Of a DNA stretch of 64,000 nucleotides, positions 16,431 to 24,831 are shown in pieces. A model generated the notes under the pieces. That model did not search any database and had not been told where the DNA came from. It saw nothing but the letters and a program-made list of their open reading frames with translations. The stretch comes from Nocardioides immobilis. GTDB lineage: Bacteria > Actinomycetota > Actinomycetes > Propionibacteriales > Nocardioidaceae. How positions within the stretch are numbered: position 1 is the stretch's first letter; the number at the start of each line of letters is the position of its first letter. The translations under genes were made by a program, and so were the position numbers. Location of the stretch: positions 62,001 to 126,000 of the forward strand of contig NZ_QXGH01000020.1 in assembly GCF_003515065.1 (NCBI RefSeq), given 5' to 3'.

Positions 16431-18731
16431 TCAGCGACCAGCGGGCGCCAGCTCCTTCTCGACCTGGGTCTCCTGCGCGACCGGGACCGAGTCCCGCTCG
16501 AGCGAGGTGCCCTCGACGTCGACGTTCGGCAGGATCCGGTCCAGCCACTTCGGCAGCCACCAGGCCCTCTCGCCGAGCAGGTAGAGCACGGCCGGGATCA
16601 GCGCCATCCGGACGATGAACGCGTCGAACAGGATCGACGCGGCCAGGGCGAAGCCCATCGACTTCACCACGGCGTCGTCCTCGAGCATGAAGCCGGCGAA
16701 GACCGCGATCATGATCGTGGCCGCCGCGACGACGACCCTCGCACTGTTGCGGAAGCCGTCGACGACCGCCTCGCGGGTCGACAGGCCGTGCACGTGCGCC
16801 TCACGCATCCGGGTCACCAGGAACACCTGGTAGTCCATGGCCAGGCCGAACACCATGCCGATCAGGAAGATCGGCATGAAGCTGACGATCGGCTGGCCCT
16901 CGAAGATGCCGAGCGCGCCTTCCTGGAAGACCGCCACGGTCGCGCCGAGGGTGGCCAGCACGGACAGCAGGAAGCCCAGGGTCGCCGTGAGGGGCACCAG
17001 GATCGAGCGGAACACCAGCATCAGCAGGATGAACGCCAGCCCGACGACCACGGTCAGGTACAGCGGCAGCGCGCCGGTCAGCCGGTCGGACACGTCGGTC
17101 GTGATCGCGGTCAGGCCGGTGACGCCGGTCGTCGTACCGGTCTCCTCCTCGATGTCGCCCTGGCCGTCGCGCAGCGCCTGCAGCAGGTCGAGGGTGGCCT
17201 CGTCGTCGGGGCCGGACTCGGGCGTCACCTGGATCATCGCGCCGGTGCCGACGCCCTGCGGGGTGCCGTCCTGGCCGACCGGTGCGTTGGTCGCGACCAG
17301 CTGGGCGTTGGCGACGTCGTCCTGGCCGCCGGCCCAGGCGGCGACGTCGTCGAACGCGGCCTGGCGCTGCTCGTCGTCGGCGATGTCGCGGCCGTCGACG
17401 ACCACCAGCAGCGGGCCCTCACGACCGGGGCCGAACGCCTCGGTCATCAGGTCCGACGCCTGGCGGCGGGTCGTGTCGCTGGGCGCGGTGCTGTCGGTCG
17501 GGAACGCGAGGTACATCTGGCCGATCGGGATCGCCAGCGCGCCCAGGCCGATCACGATCACGGCGACGAAGGCGATCGGCGCGCGGCCGACGAGCCAGCC
17601 CCAGCGCACGCCGTTGTTGAGGACCAGGCCCTGCTCGTCGCGCTTGACGCGCTCCTTGCGGACCCGGCCGCGGAACGTCCACGACTTCAGCATGCCGAGG
17701 ATCGCGGGCAGCAGGGTGAGCGCGACCAGCACCGCGATCAGCACGGTGGCGGCGGCAGCGAGGCCCATCGCGGTCAGGAACGGGATCCGCACGATCGCCA
17801 GCGCCGACAGGGCGATGAGCACCGTGAGGCCGGCGAAGACGACCGCCGAGCCCGCCGTACCGACGGCGAGGCCGACGGCGTGCCGGCGGTCGTCGGTGTG
17901 GTGCAGTTCGTTGCGGTAGCGGGCGAGGATGAAGAGCGTGTAGTCGATGCCGACCGCGAGGCCGATCATCGTGGCCAGCATCGGGGTGCTGGATCCGACG
18001 TCGGTGATGGCGGTCATCGCGGTGATGCCGGTCATGCCGAGAGCGACGCCGAAGATGGCCGTGATGATCGGCATGCCCGCGGCGATCGCGGAGCCGAACG
18101 TCAGCAGGAGCACGACGAGCGCGATGCCGATGCCGATCAGCTCCGCCGCGCCGCCCGGCGGCGACATCGCCTGCATGCCGGCGCCGTTGGCCTCGACGAC
18201 GAACCCGTCGCCCGAGTGCTCGTCGAACAGCTCCTCGGCGGCCTCGATCGTCGTCGGCTTGATGTCGGCCGGGGAGTCGACGTCCCACGAGAAGCTGAGG
18301 ATGCCGATCCGGCCGTCCTCGGAGAGCGGGCTGAACGCGGGCGGCGCGTTGGCGGCGGCCACGTTCGGGTCGACCAGGCCGGGGTTGGCCTCCGGGTCGT
18401 CGCTCATCTGCGGCAGCGACGGGATCGCGGCGATCAGGTGGGCGATCGCGGCGGCGTACGGCTGCTCGGCGAGGGTGTGGCTCTCCGGCGCGGCGACGAC
18501 CACGTTGACGGTCGCGTCGTCGAAGGCGTCCTCGGCCTCGGGGAAGAGCTCCTGCTGGAGGTCGGCCGCCTGCTCCGACGGGATGCCGGGGATGGTGAAC
18601 TCGTCCGACATCGGCTTGGAGAACGCCGCGGCGACGCTGCCGAGCAGGATGGCGAACAGCAGCCAGCCGGCGATGAAGAACGGCCACCGCCGGAAGGCGG
18701 TCGAGCCGAGGCGGTAGAGCATGCGGGCCAT
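16431..18731 (-). CDS. MMPL-family RND transporter
   Basis: The 766-residue protein starts MARMLYRLGSTAFRRWPFF with CAGGAG eight bases upstream. It has 12 predicted membrane segments in two halves, each beginning with one helix and a large extracytoplasmic loop, with the internal repeat typical of MmpL proteins (GLAVGIDYTLFILARYRNEL and GLAMDYQVFLVTRMREA, the paired charged-residue motifs). MmpL proteins export lipids, siderophores or drugs using the proton gradient. The tetR gene 68 bases upstream on the same strand is its likely repressor. Confidence 0.9.
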   Translation of the reverse strand: MARMLYRLGSTAFRRWPFFIAGWLLFAILLGSVAAAFSKPMSDEFTIPGIPSEQAADLQQELFPEAEDAFDDATVNVVVAAPESHTLAEQPYAAAIAHLIAAIPSLPQMSDDPEANPGLVDPNVAAANAPPAFSPLSEDGRIGILSFSWDVDSPADIKPTTIEAAEELFDEHSGDGFVVEANGAGMQAMSPPGGAAELIGIGIALVVLLLTFGSAIAAGMPIITAIFGVALGMTGITAMTAITDVGSSTPMLATMIGLAVGIDYTLFILARYRNELHHTDDRRHAVGLAVGTAGSAVVFAGLTVLIALSALAIVRIPFLTAMGLAAAATVLIAVLVALTLLPAILGMLKSWTFRGRVRKERVKRDEQGLVLNNGVRWGWLVGRAPIAFVAVIVIGLGALAIPIGQMYLAFPTDSTAPSDTTRRQASDLMTEAFGPGREGPLLVVVDGRDIADDEQRQAAFDDVAAWAGGQDDVANAQLVATNAPVGQDGTPQGVGTGAMIQVTPESGPDDEATLDLLQALRDGQGDIEEETGTTTGVTGLTAITTDVSDRLTGALPLYLTVVVGLAFILLMLVFRSILVPLTATLGFLLSVLATLGATVAVFQEGALGIFEGQPIVSFMPIFLIGMVFGLAMDYQVFLVTRMREAHVHGLSTREAVVDGFRNSARVVVAAATIMIAVFAGFMLEDDAVVKSMGFALAASILFDAFIVRMALIPAVLYLLGERAWWLPKWLDRILPNVDVEGTSLERDSVPVAQETQVEKELAPAGR

Positions 18732-18799
18732 GGGGATCTCCTGGTCCTGGTGGGCGTGCGCGGATAGAACGGGCGCCGGGTTGCGGCGGGCCGTCGTGA

Positions 18800-19390
18800 C
18801 TAGGCGTTGAGTACGGCGCGGGCGTCCCCGACCGCGTCGTTGATCAGGTCGGGCAGCGGGCGGGTGAGGTCGGGCTCGGAGCGCTCGAGCACGGAGTCGA
18901 CGATCGTGATCAGCAGCTGGACGAGCAGCCGGGCGCGCTGGGCGCCGTACTCCTGGCCCTCGCGCTGCAGGATCATCTCGATCGCGTCGTCGGTGATCAC
19001 CTCGAACCGCTCGTGGGCGATCGCGATCACCCGCGGGTCCTTGCACATCACGCTGCGGCGCAGATGGACGAGCTCGAGGTCGGCGCTCTTCTCCTGCAGC
19101 GCCTGGCTCGCGATGTGCACGAGGTCGTCGAAGAGGTGGCCGGTCGGGCCGCCCGCGACGAACGCGGAGACGGTCTCGTCGGGCAGCTCGTGGTCGGGAC
19201 CGAGCACGACGGCGGCCTTGCTGTCGAAGTAGTTGAAGACCGTGCGGCGCGACACGTCGGCCGCCGCTGCCAGGTCGTCCATTGTCCAGCCGTCGAAGCC
19301 GCGGTCGCGGGTGAGCTCGAGCGCGCACCACTCGAGGCGCCGGGTGGTCTCCACCCGACGTGCCTCCCACTTGGTGCCCGCCGCGGTCAT
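18800..19390 (-). CDS. TetR-family repressor of the MmpL operon
   Basis: The protein has a TetR helix-turn-helix (MDDLAAAADVSRRTVFNYFDSK) and a C-terminal domain of the AcrR-like class. Start 19390 (196 residues) is preferred, because the ATG at 19411 lies between the arms of a perfect palindrome (19401-19428) that must be the operator; a leaderless start at 19411 is the alternative. The gene precedes mmpL on the same strand, so both are probably repressed together. Confidence 0.87.
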   Translation of the reverse strand: MTAAGTKWEARRVETTRRLEWCALELTRDRGFDGWTMDDLAAAADVSRRTVFNYFDSKAAVVLGPDHELPDETVSAFVAGGPTGHLFDDLVHIASQALQEKSADLELVHLRRSVMCKDPRVIAIAHERFEVITDDAIEMILQREGQEYGAQRARLLVQLLITIVDSVLERSEPDLTRPLPDLINDAVGDARAVLNA

Positions 19391-19400
19391 GGCAGCAATC

Positions 19401-19428
19401 TTTGCACTCATCGGGCGTAGAGTGCAAA
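19401..19428. promoter_or_regulatory. TetR operator of tetR-mmpL
   Basis: TTTGCACT (19401-19408) and AGTGCAAA (19421-19428) are perfect 8-base inverted arms with a 12-base spacer, just upstream of tetR. Confidence 0.75.
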
Positions 19429-19461
19429 ACTGTGACGGTCGTCACTCTCGGTAGGCAGCGC

Positions 19462-19620
19462 GAGTCGGCTCATCTCGGACCCGAACTCACGTCGAGCCGG
19501 CGCAAATCTGACTGCCAGCCCCGCCGAGTCGGCTCATCTCAGAACGCGCCGACTCGGCGTCCTCCACTGTCCGAGACGCGCCGACTCGGCGTCCTGCACC
19601 GTCCGAGACGCGCCGACTCA
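19462..19620. repeat. short intergenic repeat cluster around a GCCGACTCGGC core
   Basis: GAGTCGGCTCATCTC occurs at 19462-19476 and 19526-19540. It is followed by a 32-base tandem unit starting GCGCCGACTC at 19546 and 19578, with a partial third copy at 19610. The two types share the near-palindromic GCCGACTCGGC/GCCGAGTCGGC core. The cluster fills the divergent gap between tetR and the exporter gene. Confidence 0.85.
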
Positions 19621-19639
19621 CGGGATAGCGTCAGCGGCT

Positions 19640-20581
19640 GTGAACCCGACCCACACCCTCCCGGTCGGGATCGTCCAGGTCTCGCTGGCCGGGGTGCTCT
19701 GGGGGACGGGCGGCATCACCCTGCAGGTGATCCGCGACCACGCGTCGATGTCGTTCGTGACGATCAGCGGCTACCGGATGCTGATCGCGGCGGTGGCCCT
19801 GGCCGCGGCGGTCGTACTGCTGCGCCGCGGCGCCGAGCTCGTGGCGCTGCTGCGCTCCTCACCCGGCACCGCGTGCCTGGTCGGCGTCGGCACCGGCGCC
19901 TACCAGGCGCTGTACTTCGGCGCCGTCGTCGAGGTCGGGGTCACGGTCGCGACCGTCGTCAGCCTCGGCCTGGCACCGGTGCTGCTGACCGCGGCGGAGG
20001 CGGCCCACCACCGCCGGCATCCCGGCGTACGGCGGCTCCTCGTCCTCGCCGCCGCGCTCGCCGGCCTGGTGCTGGTCAGCGGTGCCGCCGGTCAGGAGTC
20101 CACCGGGCCGAACCCGTGGCTGGGAGTGGCCCTCGCGGTCGCATCCGGTACGACGTACGCCGCCACCACCGCGCTCGGGCGCCCCCTCTCGCAACGCACC
20201 GATCCGCTCGCGCTGACGACCGTGGCGACCACCGCCGGCGCGGTGGCGCTCGTGCCTGTCGCCCTGCTCCTCGGCGGGCCGCTCACCACCGGCGACCCGG
20301 TGGCGCTCGGCGCGCTGGCCTACCTCGGCGTGATGACGATGGCGCTCGCCTACGGCCTGCTCTACGCGGGCCTGCGCACGACGTCGAGCACGGCGGCGGT
20401 CATCGCCAGCCTGCTCGAGCCGGTGACCGCCGCGATCGTCGCCGCCCTGTTCCTCGACGAGCGGGTGGGCGTGCTCGGCGCGCTCGGCATCCTGCTCGTG
20501 CTGGCGGCCGTCGCCGGAGCCGGTCGCGAGCCGGTGGCCGAGGCCGGGCCGACGGGGGCGGTCAGGACGTCGCCGGACTGA
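19640..20581 (+). CDS. EamA/DMT-family transporter
   Basis: The 313-residue protein has ten hydrophobic segments in two EamA repeats (start VSLAGVLWGTGGITLQVIRD; second repeat from GVALAVASGTTYAATTALG; end SSTAAVIASLLEPVTAAIVA with the conserved LEPV). DMT transporters usually export amino acids or metabolites. Start is GTG 19640. Its last 20 bases overlap the convergent response-regulator gene. Confidence 0.87.
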   Translation: MNPTHTLPVGIVQVSLAGVLWGTGGITLQVIRDHASMSFVTISGYRMLIAAVALAAAVVLLRRGAELVALLRSSPGTACLVGVGTGAYQALYFGAVVEVGVTVATVVSLGLAPVLLTAAEAAHHRRHPGVRRLLVLAAALAGLVLVSGAAGQESTGPNPWLGVALAVASGTTYAATTALGRPLSQRTDPLALTTVATTAGAVALVPVALLLGGPLTTGDPVALGALAYLGVMTMALAYGLLYAGLRTTSSTAAVIASLLEPVTAAIVAALFLDERVGVLGALGILLVLAAVAGAGREPVAEAGPTGAVRTSPD

Positions 20582-21269
20582 CGAGGCCGTGGTCGTAGGC
20601 GTAGACGATCGCCGCCGGCCGGTCCCGCAGGTGCAGCTTGGTGAAGATCCGGCCGATGTGGCTCTTCACCGTGAGCTCGGAGATCACCAGGTCGGCCGCG
20701 ATCTCGCCGTTGCTCCGGCCGATCGCCATCGCCCGCAGCACCTCGACCTCGCGCGGCGTCAGCGCGTCGACCACGCCGCGGTCGACAGGGGTGTTGGGAG
20801 CGCTGCTGCGGTAGCTGCGCAGCACCCGGCCGGTCACGGCCGGGTCGAGCCAGGAGTCGCCGGCGGCGACAGCGCGCACCCCGCGGATCAGGTCGTCGGC
20901 GGAGGAGTCCTTGAGCAGGAAGCCGGCGGCGCCGGCGCGCAGGGCGCCCGACAGCATCTCGTCGTCGTCGAACGTCGTCAGCACCAGGACCGGCGGCGCG
21001 TCCGGGTCGGCCCCGAGCCGGCGGGTGGCGGTGATGCCGTCGACCCCCCGCATCCGCAGGTCCATCAGCACGACGTCGACCCCGGGGTCGCCGTCGCCCG
21101 ACTGTGCAGAGAGCCCGGCAAGCGTGCGCGGGACCTCGGCGCCGTCGGCGCACTCGGCCACGATCTCGAACCCGTCGCGGCGCCGCAGGATCCGCCGCAG
21201 CCCCGACCTGACCAGCTCCTGGTCGTCGACCAGCACCACCCGCACGGGCAGCGTGGTCGGCTCGCTCAC
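20562..21269 (-). CDS. NarL/LuxR-type response regulator
   Basis: The 235-residue protein has a receiver domain (VVLVDDQELVRSGL, phospho-acceptor Asp70 in VVLMDLRMRG, LTTFDDDE, LLKDSS) and a C-terminal LuxR helix-turn-helix (LTPREVEVLRAMAIGRSNGE, TVKSHIGRIFTKLHLRDR). GTG 21269 overlaps the stop of the upstream kinase gene (GTGA), so the pair is co-translated. Target genes are unknown. Confidence 0.92.
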   Translation of the reverse strand: MSEPTTLPVRVVLVDDQELVRSGLRRILRRRDGFEIVAECADGAEVPRTLAGLSAQSGDGDPGVDVVLMDLRMRGVDGITATRRLGADPDAPPVLVLTTFDDDEMLSGALRAGAAGFLLKDSSADDLIRGVRAVAAGDSWLDPAVTGRVLRSYRSSAPNTPVDRGVVDALTPREVEVLRAMAIGRSNGEIAADLVISELTVKSHIGRIFTKLHLRDRPAAIVYAYDHGLVSPATS

Positions 21270-22594
21270 GAGACCGCCCCGCTCGGCGTGACGCCGGGCG
21301 CCCGGCCCAGCCCGGGGATCGTGTGGCCGCACGGCAGCTCGACGCCGCCGCTGCGCTGCCCGAGTCGTACGTCGACCAGCCACTCGTCGCCGTCCTGACC
21401 GGCCGTGAGGGACGCACCGAGCTGCGCGGCCCGGGCGTGCATGCCGGCCAGCCCCGACCCCTGCCCGTCGGCACGGCGCGTCCGGGGCGTCCCGTTCAGC
21501 TCGTTGCGTACGACGAGCCGGGCGCTCCCGCGGGAGACGGACAGCGCCACCCGGGCGGTGCTGCCGGGCGCGTGCTTGGCGACGTTGGCGAGCGACTCCT
21601 GCGCGATCCGGTAGAGGCCGAGCCCGGTGGCGTCGGCGAGCTGGGCGAGGTCGCCGCGTTCGTCGTACTCCACGTGCAGGCCGGCCTGGTCGACCTCCCG
21701 CACCAGCGCGGCGATGTCGGCGGCGCCGGGCAGTGCCTGCCGGCTGCCGGCACCCTCGGCCATGGTGCTGATGGTGCGCCGGATGTCCGTCATCGCGCGC
21801 CGGCCGACCTGCTCGGCGTCGGCGAGTGCGGAGTCGGCCTCCTCGACGGCATCGTCGGCCGGCACTGCCCCGGTCACGACGTCGCGCAGGGCGTGGCGGG
21901 CGCCGGTGATGTGCAGCAGCGTGACGCTCAGGGAGTGCGCGACCAGGTCGTGGATCTCGCGGGCGATCCGCTCACGCTCGGCGGTGGTCGCCTGCTGCCA
22001 GGTCGCCTCCCGCCGCTGGCGCTCAGCCAGCAGTGCCCGCATCTGCCAGAGCAGCATCGCGCCGACCACGAACCCCACCTCCAGCAGGATGGCGTGGACC
22101 GAGAAGCCGACGATGCCGGGCCCGAGGACGGCGCCCACGCCGAGGATGCCGTACGAGATGCCGCCGACGGCGATGCCCGGTCGCACCCCGTCACGAGCGG
22201 TGACGTCGGCGACGACGAACGCGAGCAGACCCGGAGCCGCGTCGATCGGCGCGCGGTCGAGATCGGGCGCCACCGAGAGCAGCCAGCCCGCCACCGCGAG
22301 CGCAGGAAGCGAGTCGAGCCACCACGGCAGCCACTTGCCGAACCCGAGCTGGACGACCGGTGCCAGGAGGACCAGGGGGAGCGCGAGCAGCAGCGGGTCG
22401 GGCGTCCACAGCGCGTCCCGCAGGTAGAGCGCCATCCCCACGCAGGTCAGCTGGCCGCCGAAGCCGATCATCGGAACCCACCAGGGGTAGAGGATCCCGC
22501 GGGCAGCGCACTGCTCCTCGATGCGCGCATGGAACCTGCGCAGGATCGTCCAACTCACACCACTCAGCGTAGGCACCTCAGGGGGTGGCGTCAT
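21266..22594 (-). CDS. two-component sensor histidine kinase (HisKA_3)
   Basis: The 442-residue protein has about five or six membrane segments in residues 40-190 with no large external loop, then the HisKA_3 dimerisation box ERERIAREIHDLVAHSLS (phospho-His215) and a degenerate GHKL ATPase (ESLANVAKHAPGSTARV, GSGLAGMHARAAQLGASL). It is a NarX/DesK-like kinase that likely senses a membrane or intramembrane signal and phosphorylates the adjacent regulator. ATG 22594 is used; GTG 22558 is a possible later start. Confidence 0.9.
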   Translation of the reverse strand: MTPPPEVPTLSGVSWTILRRFHARIEEQCAARGILYPWWVPMIGFGGQLTCVGMALYLRDALWTPDPLLLALPLVLLAPVVQLGFGKWLPWWLDSLPALAVAGWLLSVAPDLDRAPIDAAPGLLAFVVADVTARDGVRPGIAVGGISYGILGVGAVLGPGIVGFSVHAILLEVGFVVGAMLLWQMRALLAERQRREATWQQATTAERERIAREIHDLVAHSLSVTLLHITGARHALRDVVTGAVPADDAVEEADSALADAEQVGRRAMTDIRRTISTMAEGAGSRQALPGAADIAALVREVDQAGLHVEYDERGDLAQLADATGLGLYRIAQESLANVAKHAPGSTARVALSVSRGSARLVVRNELNGTPRTRRADGQGSGLAGMHARAAQLGASLTAGQDGDEWLVDVRLGQRSGGVELPCGHTIPGLGRAPGVTPSGAVS

Positions 22595-22732
22595 CCGACC
22601 CCAGAGGGTGAGTCCGCCTCCTACCAGGGTCGCAGTGAAGTGCCTGCCCTCGGGCGATGTCCGGAGGGGGCGTTACCGAATAGCGTCTTGGTCACCGGAG
22701 AACCACACCCATCACCGAGGACGGTGAGCACC

Positions 22733-23041
22733 ATGACCTGGAGCGAGACCAAGCGCCGCTGGCACATCATGCGCGAGATCGAGGACCTGTTCGTCGCGGA
22801 CCCGACGGCCACCCTTCCGTGGAACGACGAGCTCGCCGAGCTGTTCGGCGACCGCGACCACCTGGTGACTGCCCTGCGCTATCGCTGGCAGCTGACCCGC
22901 CAGGCCCAGCTGGACACCGACTCGCCCGAGCCGGCGTGGGACGAGCAGCGCGTCCGGGTCGAGAAGCGGACGCAGACCATGCTGCGGATCCTGGACCGCG
23001 CGGCCACGGAGGAGCAGGGTGGGCACCGTGCCGTTGCTTGA
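22733..23041 (+). CDS. conserved hypothetical protein upstream of P450
   Basis: The 102-residue soluble, highly charged helical protein starts MTWSETKRRWHIMREIEDL and includes LPWNDELAELFGDRDHLVTALRYRWQLTRQAQLD. I recognise no catalytic domain. Its end overlaps the P450 start by 23 bases, so the genes are co-translated. GTGAGC lies upstream of the ATG; a GTG nine bases earlier could also serve. Function unknown. Confidence 0.65.
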   Translation: MTWSETKRRWHIMREIEDLFVADPTATLPWNDELAELFGDRDHLVTALRYRWQLTRQAQLDTDSPEPAWDEQRVRVEKRTQTMLRILDRAATEEQGGHRAVA

Positions 23042-24368
23042 CCGTGCGCTCGACCGGGTCACCAGCACGCCGCGTTCGTACGCCGCCTGGACGCTCGCCC
23101 ACGGGATCCAGCGCCGCTTCCTGCACCGCGCCGCCCAGCGCGGCGACCTGATGGCGCGGCTCGCGACCGACCGGGCGTTCTACGACGACCCGTACCCGTC
23201 GTACGAGCAGATCCGCAGCGACGGCCGGGTCGTGCGCAACGGCTTCGTCGCCGGCACCGTCGACCACGCGGTCGCCAACGCGATCCTGCGCAGCGACGAC
23301 TTCGGCACCGGCGCCGGACAGGGCGAGCTGCCGCCGGCGTTGCGGCGGCTGCACCAGCTGGTCCGCGATCCCGACACGCTCAGCCCGGTCGACCCGCCGT
23401 CGATGCTCGTCGTCGACCCGCCGGACCACACCCGTTACCGGCGCCTGGTGGCACGGGCGTTCACGGCGCGCAAGGTCGGCCGGATGGCCGACCGCGTCGA
23501 GTCGGTCGCGACCCGACTGCTCGACGACCTCGAGCACGAGCCGACGTTCGACCTGGTCGGGCGGTACGCCGCGCTGCTGCCGGTCGCGGTGATCGCCGAC
23601 ATCCTCGGCGTGCCCGACGACGAGCGCGAGCAGGTGCTCGGCTGGGGCAACCACGCCGCGACCACCCTCGACCCGGGGCTGAGCTGGCCCCAGTACCGCG
23701 AGGCCGCCGCCGCGCTGCGCGAGATGAACGCGTGGTTCGAGCAGCACCTCGACCGGCTCCGGGGGGCACCGGGTGACGACCTGCTCAGCCAGGTGCTCCA
23801 GGATCCCGACGCCGCAGACCTGACCCGGGCGGAGCTGCACGGCATCGGGCTGCTGGTCCTCGGCGCGGGCTTCGAGACGACCGTCAACCTGATCGGCAAC
23901 GCCGTCGCTCTGCTCGACCAGCACCCCGACCAGCGGCGGCTGCTCCAGTCCGATCCCGACGGCTGGCCGAACGCGGTCGAGGAGGTGCTGCGCTACGACG
24001 CCCCCGTCCAGCTGACGATGCGGGCGGCGACGCGGGACACCGAGGTCGCCGGCGAGCGGGTCGCCGAGGGCGAGGCGGTGCTCGTCTACCTCGGCGGGGC
24101 GAACCGGGACCCCGAGGTCTTCGAGGACCCGGCACGCTTCGACGTACGACGCCCCAACGCGGCCGAGCACCTCGGCTTCTCCGCCGGGATCCACTTCTGC
24201 CTCGGCGCCAGCCTGGCCCGGCTCGAGGCCGCCGTCGCCCTCCGCACCCTCTACGACCGGTATCCCGACCTGCGGGTGGTCGGCCGGCCCGAGCGGCGGA
24301 CGACCCGGGTGCTCCGCGGCTACGAGTACCTGCCTGTCTCGACCCTCGCGCGAGTGCCTGCGACGTGA
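23019..24368 (+). CDS. cytochrome P450
   Basis: The 449-residue protein has the heme loop FSAGIHFCLG (387-396, Cys394 ligand), the I-helix oxygen motif GAGFETT (282-288) and the K-helix ExxR (E322-R325). It is a soluble bacterial class I P450 that needs a ferredoxin and reductase; none is adjacent, the nearest ferredoxin being at 28077. GTG 23019 follows GGAGGA. Substrate unknown; sterols, terpenes or alkyl chains are typical for such actinobacterial enzymes. Confidence 0.9.
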   Translation: MGTVPLLDRALDRVTSTPRSYAAWTLAHGIQRRFLHRAAQRGDLMARLATDRAFYDDPYPSYEQIRSDGRVVRNGFVAGTVDHAVANAILRSDDFGTGAGQGELPPALRRLHQLVRDPDTLSPVDPPSMLVVDPPDHTRYRRLVARAFTARKVGRMADRVESVATRLLDDLEHEPTFDLVGRYAALLPVAVIADILGVPDDEREQVLGWGNHAATTLDPGLSWPQYREAAAALREMNAWFEQHLDRLRGAPGDDLLSQVLQDPDAADLTRAELHGIGLLVLGAGFETTVNLIGNAVALLDQHPDQRRLLQSDPDGWPNAVEEVLRYDAPVQLTMRAATRDTEVAGERVAEGEAVLVYLGGANRDPEVFEDPARFDVRRPNAAEHLGFSAGIHFCLGASLARLEAAVALRTLYDRYPDLRVVGRPERRTTRVLRGYEYLPVSTLARVPAT

Positions 24369-24390
24369 TGTTCTGCTCTAACCTCCCCGT

Positions 24391-24798
24391 GTGACGAGCG
24401 ACGTCCCGAGTCCGCGCCAGGACTCGCCACCGGAAGCGACGCTGGTGACCGCGTTCGTCCTGCTGGGGTTCGGTCTGCCTGCCACCGCAGCGGCTGCCGC
24501 GTTCGCGTTCGGCGGCCTCGAGCACATCGGGAAGGGATTCCTGGTGGCCCTGGGGGTCTGGGTCCTCGGGGTGTTCCTCGCGTTCCTCCTGCCGCTGCAG
24601 ACCGGTCCGTCGGACGGGTCCGCGATGTCGCCGGCCGTGACCTGGGGCCTGGTCGCGCTGGGGGTCGCCGCGCTCGCCGGCGTCATGGCGTCCAGCGCCC
24701 CGCTCCTGCCCTGGACACTGGTCCTCCTCGTCGGCCCGTGCGTCGCGTGGATCACCGGTTCGCTGTGGATCATCGGCCGGCGGCAGCGCAACGGGTAG
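24391..24798 (+). CDS. small four-helix membrane protein
   Basis: The 135-residue protein has a short polar N-terminus, then four hydrophobic segments (VTAFVLLGFGLPATAAAAA; FLVALGVWVLGVFLAFLL; GLVALGVAALAGVMA; WTLVLLVGPCVAWITGSLW) and a basic end GRRQRNG. It starts at GTG 24391, 22 bases after the P450 stop. No known family is recognised; the position suggests loose association with the P450 unit. Confidence 0.6.
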   Translation: MTSDVPSPRQDSPPEATLVTAFVLLGFGLPATAAAAAFAFGGLEHIGKGFLVALGVWVLGVFLAFLLPLQTGPSDGSAMSPAVTWGLVALGVAALAGVMASSAPLLPWTLVLLVGPCVAWITGSLWIIGRRQRNG

Positions 24799-24831
24799 GA
24801 ACCACGCGCGTGCGCCAGCCGTCGGAGGCCT

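Noticed and set aside
19546..19620. CRISPR-like 32-base repeats
   Set aside because: The units are directly adjacent with no spacers between them.
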